This document shows positions 24,077 to 35,521 of a stretch of 64,000 nucleotides of DNA, piece after piece. The translations under genes were made by a program, and so were the position numbers. Positions within the stretch are counted from its first letter, which is position 1. Every line of letters starts with the position of its first letter. The notes beneath the pieces are model-generated. The model searched no databases. It was not told where the DNA came from and saw nothing but the letters and a program-made list of their open reading frames with translations. This DNA comes from Apodospora peruviana. Taxonomy: Eukaryota; Ascomycota; Sordariomycetes; Sordariales; Lasiosphaeriaceae. The DNA lies in contig JAUEDM010000002.1 of the NCBI GenBank assembly GCA_033439685.1, forward strand, positions 2,976,001 to 3,040,000, written 5' to 3'.

Positions 24077-25855
24077 TCATGCCAGCTGGGCGACTCTATC
24101 CGCCTTGTACCTCCCATAGCTCTGCGCTATCCTCCTCCCGATATCTTCTCCGCTCCAATACGCTCCCGTCGTGGTCCCAACCGCCACGAATGGCGCAGTG
24201 TGCTCACCAGCGAGCCATATTCCTTCACCGGGCACACCAGCCCGCATGGCCCGGATATCATCGTCGCCTTCCTCCAGTCCGATCTGGAAGTTACTATAAC
24301 TTCCGTTGCCTGCGAGGTCGTCATGGAGCCAGTCGGTCGAGAAGCATCCGGTGGGCTGGCACTCGGGATCACCCTCCCGGAACGATGGCAACCGAGAGTA
24401 GTAAGGCTTAAAGAATGAAAAGAGAAACTCATCCTTCTCTCCCTTCCCAGAGAGCGAGCGTACCTTGGAGGTGACATGGTGAGATTCGTCGCCGTAAATG
24501 TAGAACAAGAGCGTCGGGTTAGCTGCCGATCCACCCAGGGATCCGAGCTCAACTATCTCGTTTGTCCACCGTTCCGGGTTTGAGTCCGCAGCATACTTGG
24601 GCGAGAGCCATTGACAGAAGCCTTGCACTTTCCGGCCGTCTGCGTTGGGGGTGAGCCAGAACGCCTTGGGGAACGAAATGTACACCTTTTCCAGACAGCC
24701 GTAGCCTATGTTTTGGATGGCTTTTGTGAGTCGATCTGGGAGGGCGGGGCTGAATGCCTTGAGATTTTGCTTCAACCAGCCCAGCGGGGTGGTGAGAACG
24801 ACATGATCGAATTGGAGATGCTGGCCGTCTGTGGTCTTGATCATGACGGTATCTTTGACACCGGTCGATTTCCCATGGATCTCTGAGACTCGCGTGTTGT
24901 ATCTGATGTTGGCACCCTCGAGAGCCGGGGCTGCAATCTTGTCCAGAATCTTTTGGTATGTCCCTGCGCAAAACAGGTTTTCTGCCACGTCAGTTAGCAA
25001 TTGCCCTGGGTTGTGAACAAGAGGTGTTTACATACCGCCGTCGATGCACTCCTCAAGCCAAAAGAACTTTAGGCTTTGTTTCTCGACGGGACTGCCAACA
25101 AAAGCACCCCAAAGCTCGGACATCTGAAGGATAGCATACCTCTTCTTCTCATACTCCTCCTCGGTCACGGGTATCCTGACCTTAACCTGCTCCTGGAAGA
25201 AATCCAGCAACGATCTTCCAGGATTTATTTCAGAGCCGCATCGGTTGGAGTAGTCAAAGGCGTCTTGTATAATGTTCCACATCATGGTGGAGTAGTTCGT
25301 GCCGTCCTCTAGGGGGAAGAGCTTTCCGTCTTGGTCGAAAACATATGAATTGGTGTCCCAGTCGGCAGTTATGGTTTTCGTCTCGTTGGCCAGGTCCATG
25401 ATGGGGTTTTCCTTTGTTCCGTGGATCCAGTTCGGGCCAGCATCTACCAGATGGCCGTTTGGGAGCTTTTCTTGGTACATCCGTCCTCCAATACGATTCC
25501 TCGCTTCCAGGATGGTGACCTGGAAGCCATGACTGAGAAGCTGATCTGCACACCGCAAACCGGCAACACCAGCACCAACAACCCCGATATGTGGTTTCCT
25601 GCTGGGATCAAGAGACTCTTCCTGAAACAAACCAAGGTAAGCAACGGTCCCATATATTATCCACTTCATAGTTGACAGTACGTCTTGGATGCAATCGAAG
25701 CATACCTTCAAGACCCTATCCATGATGCTCAGACCTCTCGACCTGTCAGGGTGTGGGTCTGCAAGATTGTGAATCCGGGCCCGTTTTAGATCCTGGTAAA
25801 TCTTGGACGTACTTTTTCGCGATGCGCTGGTAACCGACATGGAATAAGCATCCAT
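24077..25855 (-). CDS. FAD-dependent amine oxidase (polyamine oxidase-like)
   Basis: Three exons, complement of 25706-25855, 25036-25621 and 24077-24981, encode 546 aa. The first intron (84 nt, a multiple of three, no stop) has GTATGC and TTTCAG ends, so an unspliced 574-aa form would also be open. The FAD-binding GAGVAG is at residues 66-71 after IGVV, with the partner Glu in ILEARNRIGGR. A second conserved block is DAGPNWIHGTKENPI. The C-terminal FAD site is GIWLAGEHTAPFVAVGTTTGAYWSG. These define the flavin monoamine/polyamine oxidase superfamily, which oxidises C-N bonds and releases an aldehyde and hydrogen peroxide. No signal peptide or SWIRM domain is seen. Substrate is unknown; a polyamine is a family-level guess. 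Confidence 0.85.
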
Positions 25856-27476
25856 CTTGACAGTCTTTGAAGAAATCTGGATGGTCAAGCCAGGTGGAGG
25901 AAGATGAGGTATGCTATGAAGAACAATGAAGTGTCCAAGTTCCCAAAGGCGACTGGGATGATTGGCCAATGGTTGGTGTACGAAGAATAAGGATCTCAAC
26001 TCCAGGACGGGGCTGGTACGAGGGTGCAATGTTTGCGGGGGGAGAAAATGGTTGAACCTCGAGAGGTTGGACTTGACTCTTATAAAGTCTCTCACGGCTA
26101 GAGACTTCTGCCATATTTGGCCAACCAAGGACCTAAGCCAACGGAAGGTGAATGGGGTGATACACGACGGCTAGGTTACGTTGGGAATATTTAGTGAATA
26201 GATGGCACGCCGCAACGACGGAGCTCCTGCGAGCTCCTCTCATCCTAGAAATGGAATTCACTCAAAAGGAGGAGGCATGGAGACATCGGGCGGCCAGGAA
26301 AATGAGCCGATAAGAGCCTAACTGAAGTCGCAGGAAGGAAGGCACGCCCCGGCTCAGATAGACGCCGGGCTTGGGCCTGTATTACAGGCACAATCTTTTC
26401 CATATATATATATACCTAAGGTAAGGTACCACCACCCAAGGGAGCACAAAAGGAGAAGTTGACGAGGTCGGATCAGACGGAATTAAGGCAAGTCAAGGAC
26501 AGGTGCTCTGAATAGGTACCAGGTAACCATAAACCACTTGGTGAAGGCCTGATATGTATCGGCCAATGATAGTAGTTCCCGCGAGCATGCAGAACATCCA
26601 GACGTCAGGAGAGTGCAGCTAATAAAGCAGTGTGCCAGCAGAGAAAGGAAAGCGAACGAAGCGAACCTACATCGGGAATCTCGCCAATTGCATAAGAACC
26701 GGCAGGCTATTTCAACTGCAACAATTGCTGGTGTGGGGAACAGGGCACCTGGAGAGGCCATGACAAAAGAGACACCAAGCAGTGGAGATCTAAAACTAGA
26801 TGCAGAGACCCCAGCGATGAAAAGCCAATCGAACGGAGCTGAAGAAGCCCCAACGAACAAAACCAACAATGGACTTTCTCGGGTTGAGATACGAGTTCAA
26901 AATCCATCGTCAAGACGACAAAAACGCCAACAAACGGGATACCGAAACAGGACCTCGCCAGTGTGCATACCGGCCCGATGCCTTCTAGCGTTCGACAAGA
27001 GAAGCATCCAAGGACATTCCGTATACTCCGTAGGCAAAGCATCACATGCCCGACGCCCCGAACCCGACGTTGGACGCATGGATGCATGGGCAGCTGGAGG
27101 AGCCTTAAAATTCAGTTGGAGAATGACTGGAAAGCTCCCGCCAATCATGGGCAATCGAATTCAGTTTCAGTGCAAAGTTGGGGCAATTCCCCATTCCCCA
27201 CATTCCACGACCCCACGAAAGGGGTACCGAGGCATGCTCGGTCTCCGGAGGGGAGGGGACTACCTAGATCACTGGACCAGCACCGCTCCAGGAGGGTCTC
27301 GTGCCCTTTGTTCCAGGTGACTTGCTTTTGTTTGATCTGTTAATTACCCTGGGCTGGGTCTTATAAACTCGAATCCGTTTCCAGATCCAAATCTGTGCCT
27401 CGTGGTTGCTATTCTGTATTCTTTCGTTCTGCTCCAGTCCGGTGACCTTGTGATCGTCAAACCTGAACCGCCCGAA
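25856..27476. promoter_or_regulatory. Divergent region between two flavoprotein genes
   Basis: These 1.6 kb separate the amine oxidase (-) and b5-acyl-CoA dehydrogenase (+) starts. A TACTCCGTA motif lies at 27024-27032, and an AT run with ACCTAAGGTAAGGTACC follows near 26403-26430. A 235-codon frame (26613-27320) starts at GTG, has no recognisable domain, and is treated as chance. The two promoters are presumed here. Confidence 0.4.
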
Positions 27477-29094
27477 ATGTCTCTCCAAGTCCCATCCAAG
27501 ACCTTCACCCGCGCCGAGGTCGCGAAGCACAACACCGAAGATTCCGTATGGTTCATTGTCGACACCGTCGTCTACGATGTCTCCGAGTTCCTAGACGCCC
27601 ACCCTGGCGGTGAGGCAGTCTTACGCCAGGTCGCCGGCAAGGATGCGACCACCGCCTTCTACAACCTGCACAGGCACGAGGTGCTCCTAAAGTACGCCGA
27701 CCTGGCTATCGGCACCATCGAGGGCGAGAAGCAGTCCATCATCACACAACGGCCTGGCGATCTCTCCCAGGTTCCCTATGGCGAGCCCCTCTGGCTCACC
27801 CCGGCTTTCAAGTCTCCCTACTTCAAGGACAGCCACAGGCGGCTGCAGAAAGCCATGCGCGAGTTCACAGACCTGTACATCACCCCCGAGGCCCTCGAGA
27901 AGGAGCGCACCGGCGAGTATGTCAGCCAGGAGCTGATCGAGCGCATGTCCAAAGCCGGCGTCCTGCACATGCGCATGGGGCCCGGCAAGCACCTGTACGG
28001 TGTGGACCTGCTCAACGGCGCCGTTGACGGCAAGGAGTTTGACTATTTCCACGACATGATCTGCTCGCAGGAGCAGGTACGAGCCGCCTGCCGCGGTTTC
28101 CAGGACGGCAACATGGCCGGCATGGTCATCGGCCTGACCTGTATTCTCAACTTCTGCAAGGATCCCGCCATGAAGAAGCGCATTAGCGACGAGGTCTTCA
28201 GCGGCAAGAAGAAGATCTGCCTGGCTATCACCGAGGCGTTTGCCGGCTCGGATGTTGCCGGTCTGCGGACGACCGCCAAGAAGACGCCTGATGGCAAGCA
28301 CTACATCGTCAACGGCACCAAGAAGTGGATCACCAACGGCGTCTTCTCTGACTACTTCGTCACCGGTGTGCGGACGGACAAGGGGCTGAGTGTTCTGCTC
28401 ATTGAGCGCGGCGAGGGTGTGGAGACTAAGCCCATCAAGACGTCGTACTCGCCCTCGGCCGGCACGACCTTTATCACCTTTGACAATGTCAAGGTTCCCG
28501 TCGAGAACCTGCTCGGACAGGAGAACAAGGGTATATATGTCATCCTCAGCAACTTCAACCACGAGCGCTGGACCATGGCCTGTAAGTTTTCTCCCCAACA
28601 TTTAACTCGCACAGTGATAGTTTGGACTAACCCCCTTTTCTACTCTAGGCGCCACAATTCGCTACATGCGCCTCGTGACCGAAGAGTCGCTCAAATGGGC
28701 CCACCAGCGCCTCGTCTTCAACAAGCGCCTCATCGACCAGCCCGTGATCCGCCAAAAGCTCGCCAAGATGATCGCCCTCTGCGAGTCCCACCAGTCCTGG
28801 CTCGAGACCATCACCTACCAGATGTGCAACATGTCGTACGCCGACCAGGCCAAGCACCTCGGCGGCCCCATCGGTCTGCTCAAGATGAGCTGCACGCGCG
28901 CCGCCCACGAGATCGCCGACGAGGCCGTCCAAATCTGGGGCGGCCGCGGCCTGACGCAGACCGGCATGGGCCGGGTCATTGAGAACTTCAACCGCACCTA
29001 CAAGTTCGACGCCATCCTAGGCGGCGCGGAGGAGGTGCTCGGCGATTTGGGCGTGAGGCAGGCCATGAAGTTTATGCCCAAAGCCGTGCTATGA
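27477..29094 (+). CDS. Acyl-CoA dehydrogenase with N-terminal cytochrome b5 domain
   Basis: Two exons, 27477-28581 and 28649-29094, with a 67-nt GTAAGT...TAG intron, encode 516 aa. Residues 5-80 form a cytochrome b5 domain: the haem-binding loop HPGGE is at 42-46, and a second His candidate lies in FYNLHRHEV (65 or 67). After a linker, an acyl-CoA dehydrogenase fold follows: CLAITEAFAGSDVAGLRTTA (flavin/substrate loop), GTKKWITNG, and the C-terminal QIWGGRGLTQTGMGR with FDAILGGAEEVL. Such enzymes introduce a 2,3-double bond into acyl-CoA; the fused b5 presumably passes electrons. I recall this architecture in filamentous fungi. The C-terminus AVL is not a canonical peroxisomal signal. Codon use is strongly C-ending, suggesting high expression. 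Confidence 0.92.
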
Positions 29095-30583
29095 TCGGAA
29101 AGCTTATAAAGCATCATTTTAATCTGTTTTACAATAGCTTTTCTTATACCTGTGCCGTTGCTGGGCTAGCCGGTTGTGTATTTAACTGTCTCTAATTTAG
29201 ATGGGAAGGAGGAGGATAAAATATATTTAGTCCGGGGACTTGCTTGGATTCAAAGTCAAGATCTGGATTGGCCTTTTAGCAGTAGGTATGATGTGTTTTA
29301 TACGAACCGCCCGGATCGAATAACTGACACGTTTGCCCATTATTGCTGGTCACGTTGCGGAAAAAAAGTAACGTAAGAACTGTTGGGATACAGGTCCTGA
29401 TTTACAGCTTGACTGTCAATCAATTGACCAAATAAGGTGGCAGGGTGGGGGCCAAGACCACTAGACCTACAGAATTCTATGGAAGAGCCAATACACGCAG
29501 AAATGTGAGAGACTTACCCATATAAATGCGTAGCTACCACGAGTGTACCTCAGTTGAGCAGATTAACTCAATCCAGAAGTGCATTTTCATCTCTTCGATT
29601 CACCGAGATTTCCACATGGAAGAACTGGCTTGCTCTCGGTGGTTTTGATACCACTATATATGTACACACAATTATCTGCGTCTATTTTCATCCGAAAGGC
29701 CAAGCTCGTAGATAGCTTCGTAAGTAGCTCGCCTGGTCAACAGCCATCCGTCGAGCTGTTGTATTCACTGTCGTCTTAACATATTGACGCTCAAATTGAA
29801 CAACATGCAATAACGCTGATACCACTACCCGAACCGCCATCGCGGACAGATGGGAGAGGATCAAACCGCTTCGACAACGCAAACAACAACCACAGACTCT
29901 CATTCATGAACCACATACGACGGCCACTGACGTTTCTATTGAGACCTATAAATCCATTCCAGACCCATGCTCTAATCATAAAGCCATGATATCCACCCCC
30001 TTCCAGACTGTGAGAGAAAAGATAAAAAGCACAAGATGGTGTTGCAAATGGGTTAGGCGAGAAAGCTCCGCCTGTACGGGACACTCGATTAAAAGTTCCG
30101 TACAAGGAAAGAAGTCTCAGCCGTCCTGAAGCCAAAATGGTCAGACTTTTTTTCCTCCCCAATGTCTGGAATGTTTGTTCGTCGCGATGGTCATTTTCGT
30201 TTTGCTTGAAATTTTTCGTTGCCTGGAAATTGCATTGTCGTGAAATGCACATAAAGGGAGTAATGAGGAAATTTTTGGTGAAAGGGACGAGTGGGAAAGA
30301 AATCTGCTGGGTAAAGAAAGGACACGCCAATTAGGGGATATCCAGATGGCCAGTGAGATACCAGCAGTCCGACACCGTGGAACTCCGACGCGCGAGCGCA
30401 AAAACCGTCCACCAGAAAGGCAGTGTATAGTGCAGGCTCCATGTTACCAACTCCAAGTGAGCTGTCCGTAAGCAAGCCCTTTCTGATTCTATATCGATCA
30501 TCTGGCGAAAGCAAATGCAATGCTGACCGACCGGTGGAAGGACAAGGTCACTAAAGGTACTCGTAGCCACTCATTCCGCAAAC
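29095..30583. other. Convergent intergenic region, no gene seen
   Basis: About 1.5 kb between the acyl-CoA dehydrogenase (+) and GIS2 (-) 3' ends. Frames here start at TTG or GTG and have no recognisable product. It presumably includes two 3' UTRs. Confidence 0.5.
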
Positions 30584-31891
30584 TTAGTTGGGGCACTGAG
30601 CCTGGACGTGGCCAGGTTGCTGGCACTTGTAGCAGGTCTTCTCGCCGCCGGAGGCACCCTCCTTGGGGCAGTCGCGGGAGAAATGGCCGGACTCGCCGCA
30701 GTTGTAGCACTTACTGCCATTCACGCAGTCGCCTAAAGAGGGTTAGGAGATGTCGAAAGTTGAGGATGATGATAGCAACTTACGTGACATATGGCCAACG
30801 CCGCCGCAAGAGTAGCAGGTCTTCTGGTTGAAGCCACCGCCGCCACCATAGCCGGAGTTGAAACCGCCACCGCCACCCTGCTGGCCGCCATATGAGCTCT
30901 TGGGGCAGTTCCGGGCAATGTGGCCGATCTCGCCGCACTGAAAAGCAGTCAGTAAAGAGGAAGGAGCACTATTTGGGCTCGAGAATTGATCGACTTGCCT
31001 TGTAGCACTCGGCACCACCGCCACCACCACCGCTGGACTGACCACCGGAAGTCGGGCAGTCACGCGAGATGTGGCCGGGTTGACCGCACCGGTAGCAAGT
31101 CTTGTTGTCACGGGGTCCCTCGGGGCAGTCGCGGCTCATGTGACCCTCACCACCGCAGTTGTAGCTGTGTTTTATTAGATTAGCTGGTATTCATGACAAG
31201 TGAAAGACATGGATGAAGCTTACCACTTAGCGGCACCCTTGTTAGGGCAGTCGCGGGCCTATGATAAAGTGTTAGCATCAAGAAAGCACCGCCGATTATA
31301 CCTCTCCACGCTGGTTCGTCTCTCTCGCCGACAGTGGCATACCTGATGGGTCGTCTGGCCGCCTAAATTCTCTCATGTCAGATGGTCTCTCCCTCAACCA
31401 GGGCATGTTGTCATTGTAGTGTGTAGGGTGGGGTGAAATTGCTTCCAAACACCTGCGAGGGCACTTAGTACCGGCTCAGATTTTCCCAGTTCGGCTCTCC
31501 TGTCATGGGATAACCATATCGAGGAGTTGGACGATCCGTATTGCAAAGCACCAACTGCAGAGGAACGAAGAAAGCGTCTCTTCAATGCGCAAGGTTTGTA
31601 ATATCTGGCCCTCGCGCGATGTGGTAATGTCGCACGCCCCGAAGAGCGCTCGCGTACATGTGCCGGAGTGTAAACATATGAGAGGTGATACGCTCTACTC
31701 CAAACTCCTCTTCGAAAAGGAAGGGAAGCAGTTGCAGAAACGATGACGACAGGGCTGACGATGACGGTGTAGTACCTGGCACCGCCAAAGTAGAAAGAAG
31801 GCGAAGCCAGAACGGAAAAGACTGCGGCGGCGGACTTACAAGTAAAGCAGGCACGGCCGCCGGTGTTGGTGTTGCTTCCCTGGTAATCCAT
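30584..31891 (-). CDS. GIS2: CCHC zinc-knuckle nucleic-acid-binding protein (Gis2/Byr3/CNBP)
   Basis: Six exons, complement of 31840-31891, 31343-31362, 31224-31258, 30999-31164, 30784-30937 and 30584-30732, encode 191 aa. Seven CX2CX4HX4C knuckles appear in order: CFTCGQTTHQARDC, CYNCGGEGHMSRDC, CYRCGQPGHISRDC, CYKCGEIGHIARNC, CYSCGGVGHMSRDC, CYNCGESGHFSRDC and CYKCQQPGHVQAQC. Gly-rich linkers separate the middle ones. Seven knuckles match yeast Gis2 and animal CNBP, which bind single-stranded G-rich RNA/DNA and act in translation and mRNP granules. Exon 2 is only 20 nt, and intron 1 is 477 nt. The intron after exon 4 has a GC donor (AAG|GCAAGT). Splicing at the nearby GT would destroy the CGEIGH knuckle, so the GC-AG assignment is firm. 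Confidence 0.93.
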
Positions 31892-34800
31892 CGTGAAGAA
31901 GGTTTACTGTGTGATGTAGGTAGTAGGTTTGCGGGTTCAACGGTCTGCAGCAATACACTCTAAATGTCAGTATTGACTTCGGTGGCGAAAAGCGTTTGGT
32001 GGTGTTTTGGTGGGAATTTGTGGTTTGTATTGGAGGAACTGGGAACGGAGGTGCGCATGCAAAAGAAAAAAATAAACTTCACCACCGCAGAAGGTGGGGG
32101 TGGGGTATTATGGAAGTTCGGGTCGAATTTTGAAATCGGAATGGAGCTCATGTATTGTCCGTACGTACCTACCGATAGAAGAGCTGAAATAAGTCACAAG
32201 GCTGCTGAATCTTTTTTTCTCTTGTGGTGGAATCGAGGTGTGAAGCTTGAAGTTTGTTGAAAGGGAGGAACTGGGAGAAGGGGAAGCGACAAAGAGGGCG
32301 GGTGCCGGAAACATAAATATTATCGGACCGTCGCTACTGCGGTTGGTCAGGGAGGAGGTGAATTGGGAAAACGGGTTCGCAGTGGTCTGCGCTCCGCGGT
32401 TGAAATTTTCTCTGCTGGCTTTGCTGGCCTCTCGCTGCTACTCGTCCACCTGCTCGGCTTGCTTGTTGCTTGCTGAAAGGACCAGGACTGGATGTTGAGT
32501 GGGGCACCCCTGGTTAAAGCTCCTTCGCCTGAATTTGCATTGGGATCAAGTCTCTGACAGCAGCTTCAACAGGCCCAGACGCGCACGGCATGTATCTATC
32601 CTAGATCTATGTACTGGCCAAGTACATAACTATACGCACCTAAGATGCGGATGCTGTGGTGTGTCGAGGGATGTCGATCGCTGGAGGGTGTGGATCGGGG
32701 TCAGGACCAACTCCGACCAAGTCACCACCATACCAAGCTGGCAAGCAATCAGCTTGCTGCCTGTTAGGTGGGTTCAGTGGACTTGGGACTCGACAAGATG
32801 CCTGGGAACAGGGGCACATTTTAGGGATCCAGCAGCACAGATTGCACACATTGGTGCCTGCCTCGCGAACAAGGAGAGGTCCAGATGCAAGTTCTCGGTT
32901 CTATGCAGGTTCGTGGCATGAGGGCTTGAGTGTAGGGAAGGTGCCAGCCAGCTAGCGTCGTCAGTGCTGGCGGCGTTGCAAGTCCTCCACCTTCACATAT
33001 CATATTCTGCTAGTCTCACCCACTGCAGCAGCCCGTACAGGATGTACATTCCTCGGCCCAGCAAAGCTCCCACAAATGACAGACACGCTGCACCTCATCA
33101 GCATCAGCGCTCGTCCTTTTTCCAGGTCAAGGTCTGGTGATTGTGTGTGTGTGTGTGTGTCAGAGAGAGAGAGAGAGAGCGTGCAGGTATGCAGGTGTTG
33201 GAAGCATTTCCTCTTCCAATGCCAAGTTGCCCCTGAATGATGGGCCAGCCCGAGAGAAGGTGGGAGCCTGCGTACGCAGTACCTTGCTTCTTGTTTGATA
33301 ATTATAAGTTATCCATTCATTTTCAAGTCTGTCTCGTAGCAAAAAACCCGGCCTCCTGCTCCCCAGCAGCAGGGTAACCAATGTGGCCGTGATACGTGGC
33401 TCAGGGTCTCCGCGACGCACTCAGGGTGGCTGCAGCCTCTGCGACTCGAGTTCCTCTCTCGCCTCGAGTTCGTACATGGCTGCGTACTCCGTACCGCGAG
33501 TACAGTACCTGCCGCTGTGTCGCCGCCCCCGGTGTCCCCCCGGCCGGCAGCCGCCTCCTGACGATTGACGTTGGACGTACGTTGGACGGTCAGAATGATA
33601 CTCGGCTGGCTCGGCCACGTGCGAAGAAGGGTTGCGAGGAGGCTTACCCAGAGCGACGGCAGCTCCAGATCTCATCATGCCTTTTGCACAGACAGAGCGT
33701 TACGGAGGCAGATCATGAGGATCGCATCAACGAACCATCCAGTCCCTGGATGGAACTGGCCGACCTCCCTTGTTCCATAGAGAAGCCGAGCCGGGGGAAT
33801 TCCCATTGCTCTGTTCCGGACTTTTTATCCTTGGCTGCCGGCAAGCAATTGTACCCCCCTTTCGAGATGTGTTCTGGAACTCTGATAGAAGCATGTTCGC
33901 AGATTGTCCCTTGGCCATTCCTGTTTGATTGACCGATGTGCCGCACTAATAATGCTCGCAGCGGTTGAAGTTGGGCAAGCCCGGTGTGTTATGTTAGCAT
34001 AGGGAGAATATCAGTGCTACCGACCCGTGCGACTACCTACCGGTACGAACTGCGAGTCAATTTCCTGTTCGTCCGAGCATCCCTTCAGCCTGTTGATCCA
34101 GGCCGGACGGTCGTAGGTAGTCAGCTGGAGCTCGAACTCGATCCAGGAGATCTGACGCAGGCAACGACAGGCCGGGTTTTGATCAGATGAATCTTGTTGA
34201 AGTGCTGTGTCACGGCGAGGCTCTTGGCTGGTTCGAACTCGTATCTCCCAACTGGGTATCCGTAGACTCGATGACACAATTCTCACGATATAGTTGGCGC
34301 TGGATCCCCATTCTCCCCACCTCCAACCACCTATAGTACCTAATACCTCCATCACCATGGTACAGTAGTTCACTCAGCTTGCCGTCCGGAAGGTTGCTTT
34401 CCGCGCGGGAAAGTGTCAACTGGCTTCATTAACGGAGAGCAATCACCATTCAAGAAGGCATCGGATGGATTCTTTGTTGTCTTCATCCACTAGATCTTCC
34501 CCTCGCGTTTGCAGCTCATTGGGCCGGCCGGCCATCGATCTTTGGTTACGCATATTGATATTGCAGCACGCCACTGAAAGCGTGTGCCTGGGCTGCAGTC
34601 AGGACGGCACCCAATGCGAACTAGTAATATCCGAACAAATCAAGATAAGGACGAGGCGGCTCAACCAAGTCAATCGATTACAAGTCGTGGAAGTGAGCCC
34701 ACGGCAAGCAACTCGGGGGAGGTTTCATGAATCGGTTTGCGTGTTTATGAACTCAGGGGTAGCCTTCGTCCCGTCGGCTTGACAGTTATTTGCACAAGGG

Positions 34801-35521
34801 CGAGGGCGTCTGCGTCGGGCCCAATGCCGGTGGAGGCAGACTCTTTCAAGTTGAAGGGGGCAAGGGGGGGGGCTGTCATCAACGGTTTATCTCTTCCAGT
34901 TCGTGGTCCAGTGCTACATGGGCTTTGTCGATGTACCACAGGAGACGTCCTCCTGGATCAGTGCACGCCGAGGTTTCAAGACGGCAGATGATATGAATGA
35001 CGCCAACAAAGATACAAGAGCGGTACTCGAACAGTGAGGTGACCTGGGGGGAATGGCCATTCCGCTCCCGGTGCCGCTCCAACGGCCAGAATTTCCCGAA
35101 GATGAGAAAATTTCCAAAGCCCTACGGCACAAAATTCAGAGAAATTGGGATGTTTTTATGTTCCGTGGGCAGGCTCGAAACCGAGTGGAGACATGTTTGG
35201 TCATCATGCAGGGACGAACCCAAGTGAACAAATCGAACGCTACAACGTTTGGTGAATTCCAAGCCTCACGTGAAGTGGCGTTTGGCCTTGTCACGGCCCC
35301 ACTTCGCACTTGCGCCCACCCACTTGCCCAATTTGGTGTTCCGGGCGAATCCGACGCGTGCTCAACAGTCGACCCACGAACCCCTCCACAATTACGTTTA
35401 CGTTTACGCGTCACGCGTTGGAATTCATAATTTCCGATATAGGAACTACCTCGTTCTGCTCGTAAATTTCTCCCCACCCATCATGCCCTGATGTTTCTCT
35501 CTAAGTGTACTATCGGAGAGG
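31892..35521. other. 3.6-kb intergenic stretch with microsatellites
   Basis: The longest stretch without a supported gene. It is the shared upstream region of GIS2 (-) and SAE2 (+). It holds a (TG)n-(AG)n compound microsatellite at 33142-33179, a TACTCCGTA motif at 33485-33493 and a G-run near 34863-34872. ATG-started frames at 34465-34782 and 35053-35430 show no recognisable domain. A non-coding transcript or a long GIS2 leader is possible but not shown. Confidence 0.5.
33142..33179. repeat. Compound (TG)n/(AG)n microsatellite
   Basis: About nine TG units are followed by a C and about nine AG units, without interruption. It lies about 1.25 kb upstream of the GIS2 start, between genes. Confidence 0.9.

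Noticed and set aside
26613..27320. 235-codon plus-strand frame between the two flavoprotein genes
   Set aside because: It starts at GTG, has no domain or splice support, and its composition looks non-coding.
27687..28601. 304-codon minus-strand frame inside the acyl-CoA dehydrogenase
   Set aside because: Strong C-ending codon use in the sense gene keeps the antisense frame open; no recognisable product.
29791..30330. 179-codon minus-strand frame downstream of GIS2
   Set aside because: No ATG at the start and no recognisable domain; probably 3' flank.
34231..34260. T-loop-like GGTTCGAACTC
   Set aside because: No D-arm, anticodon stem or acceptor stem can be drawn around it, so no tRNA call.
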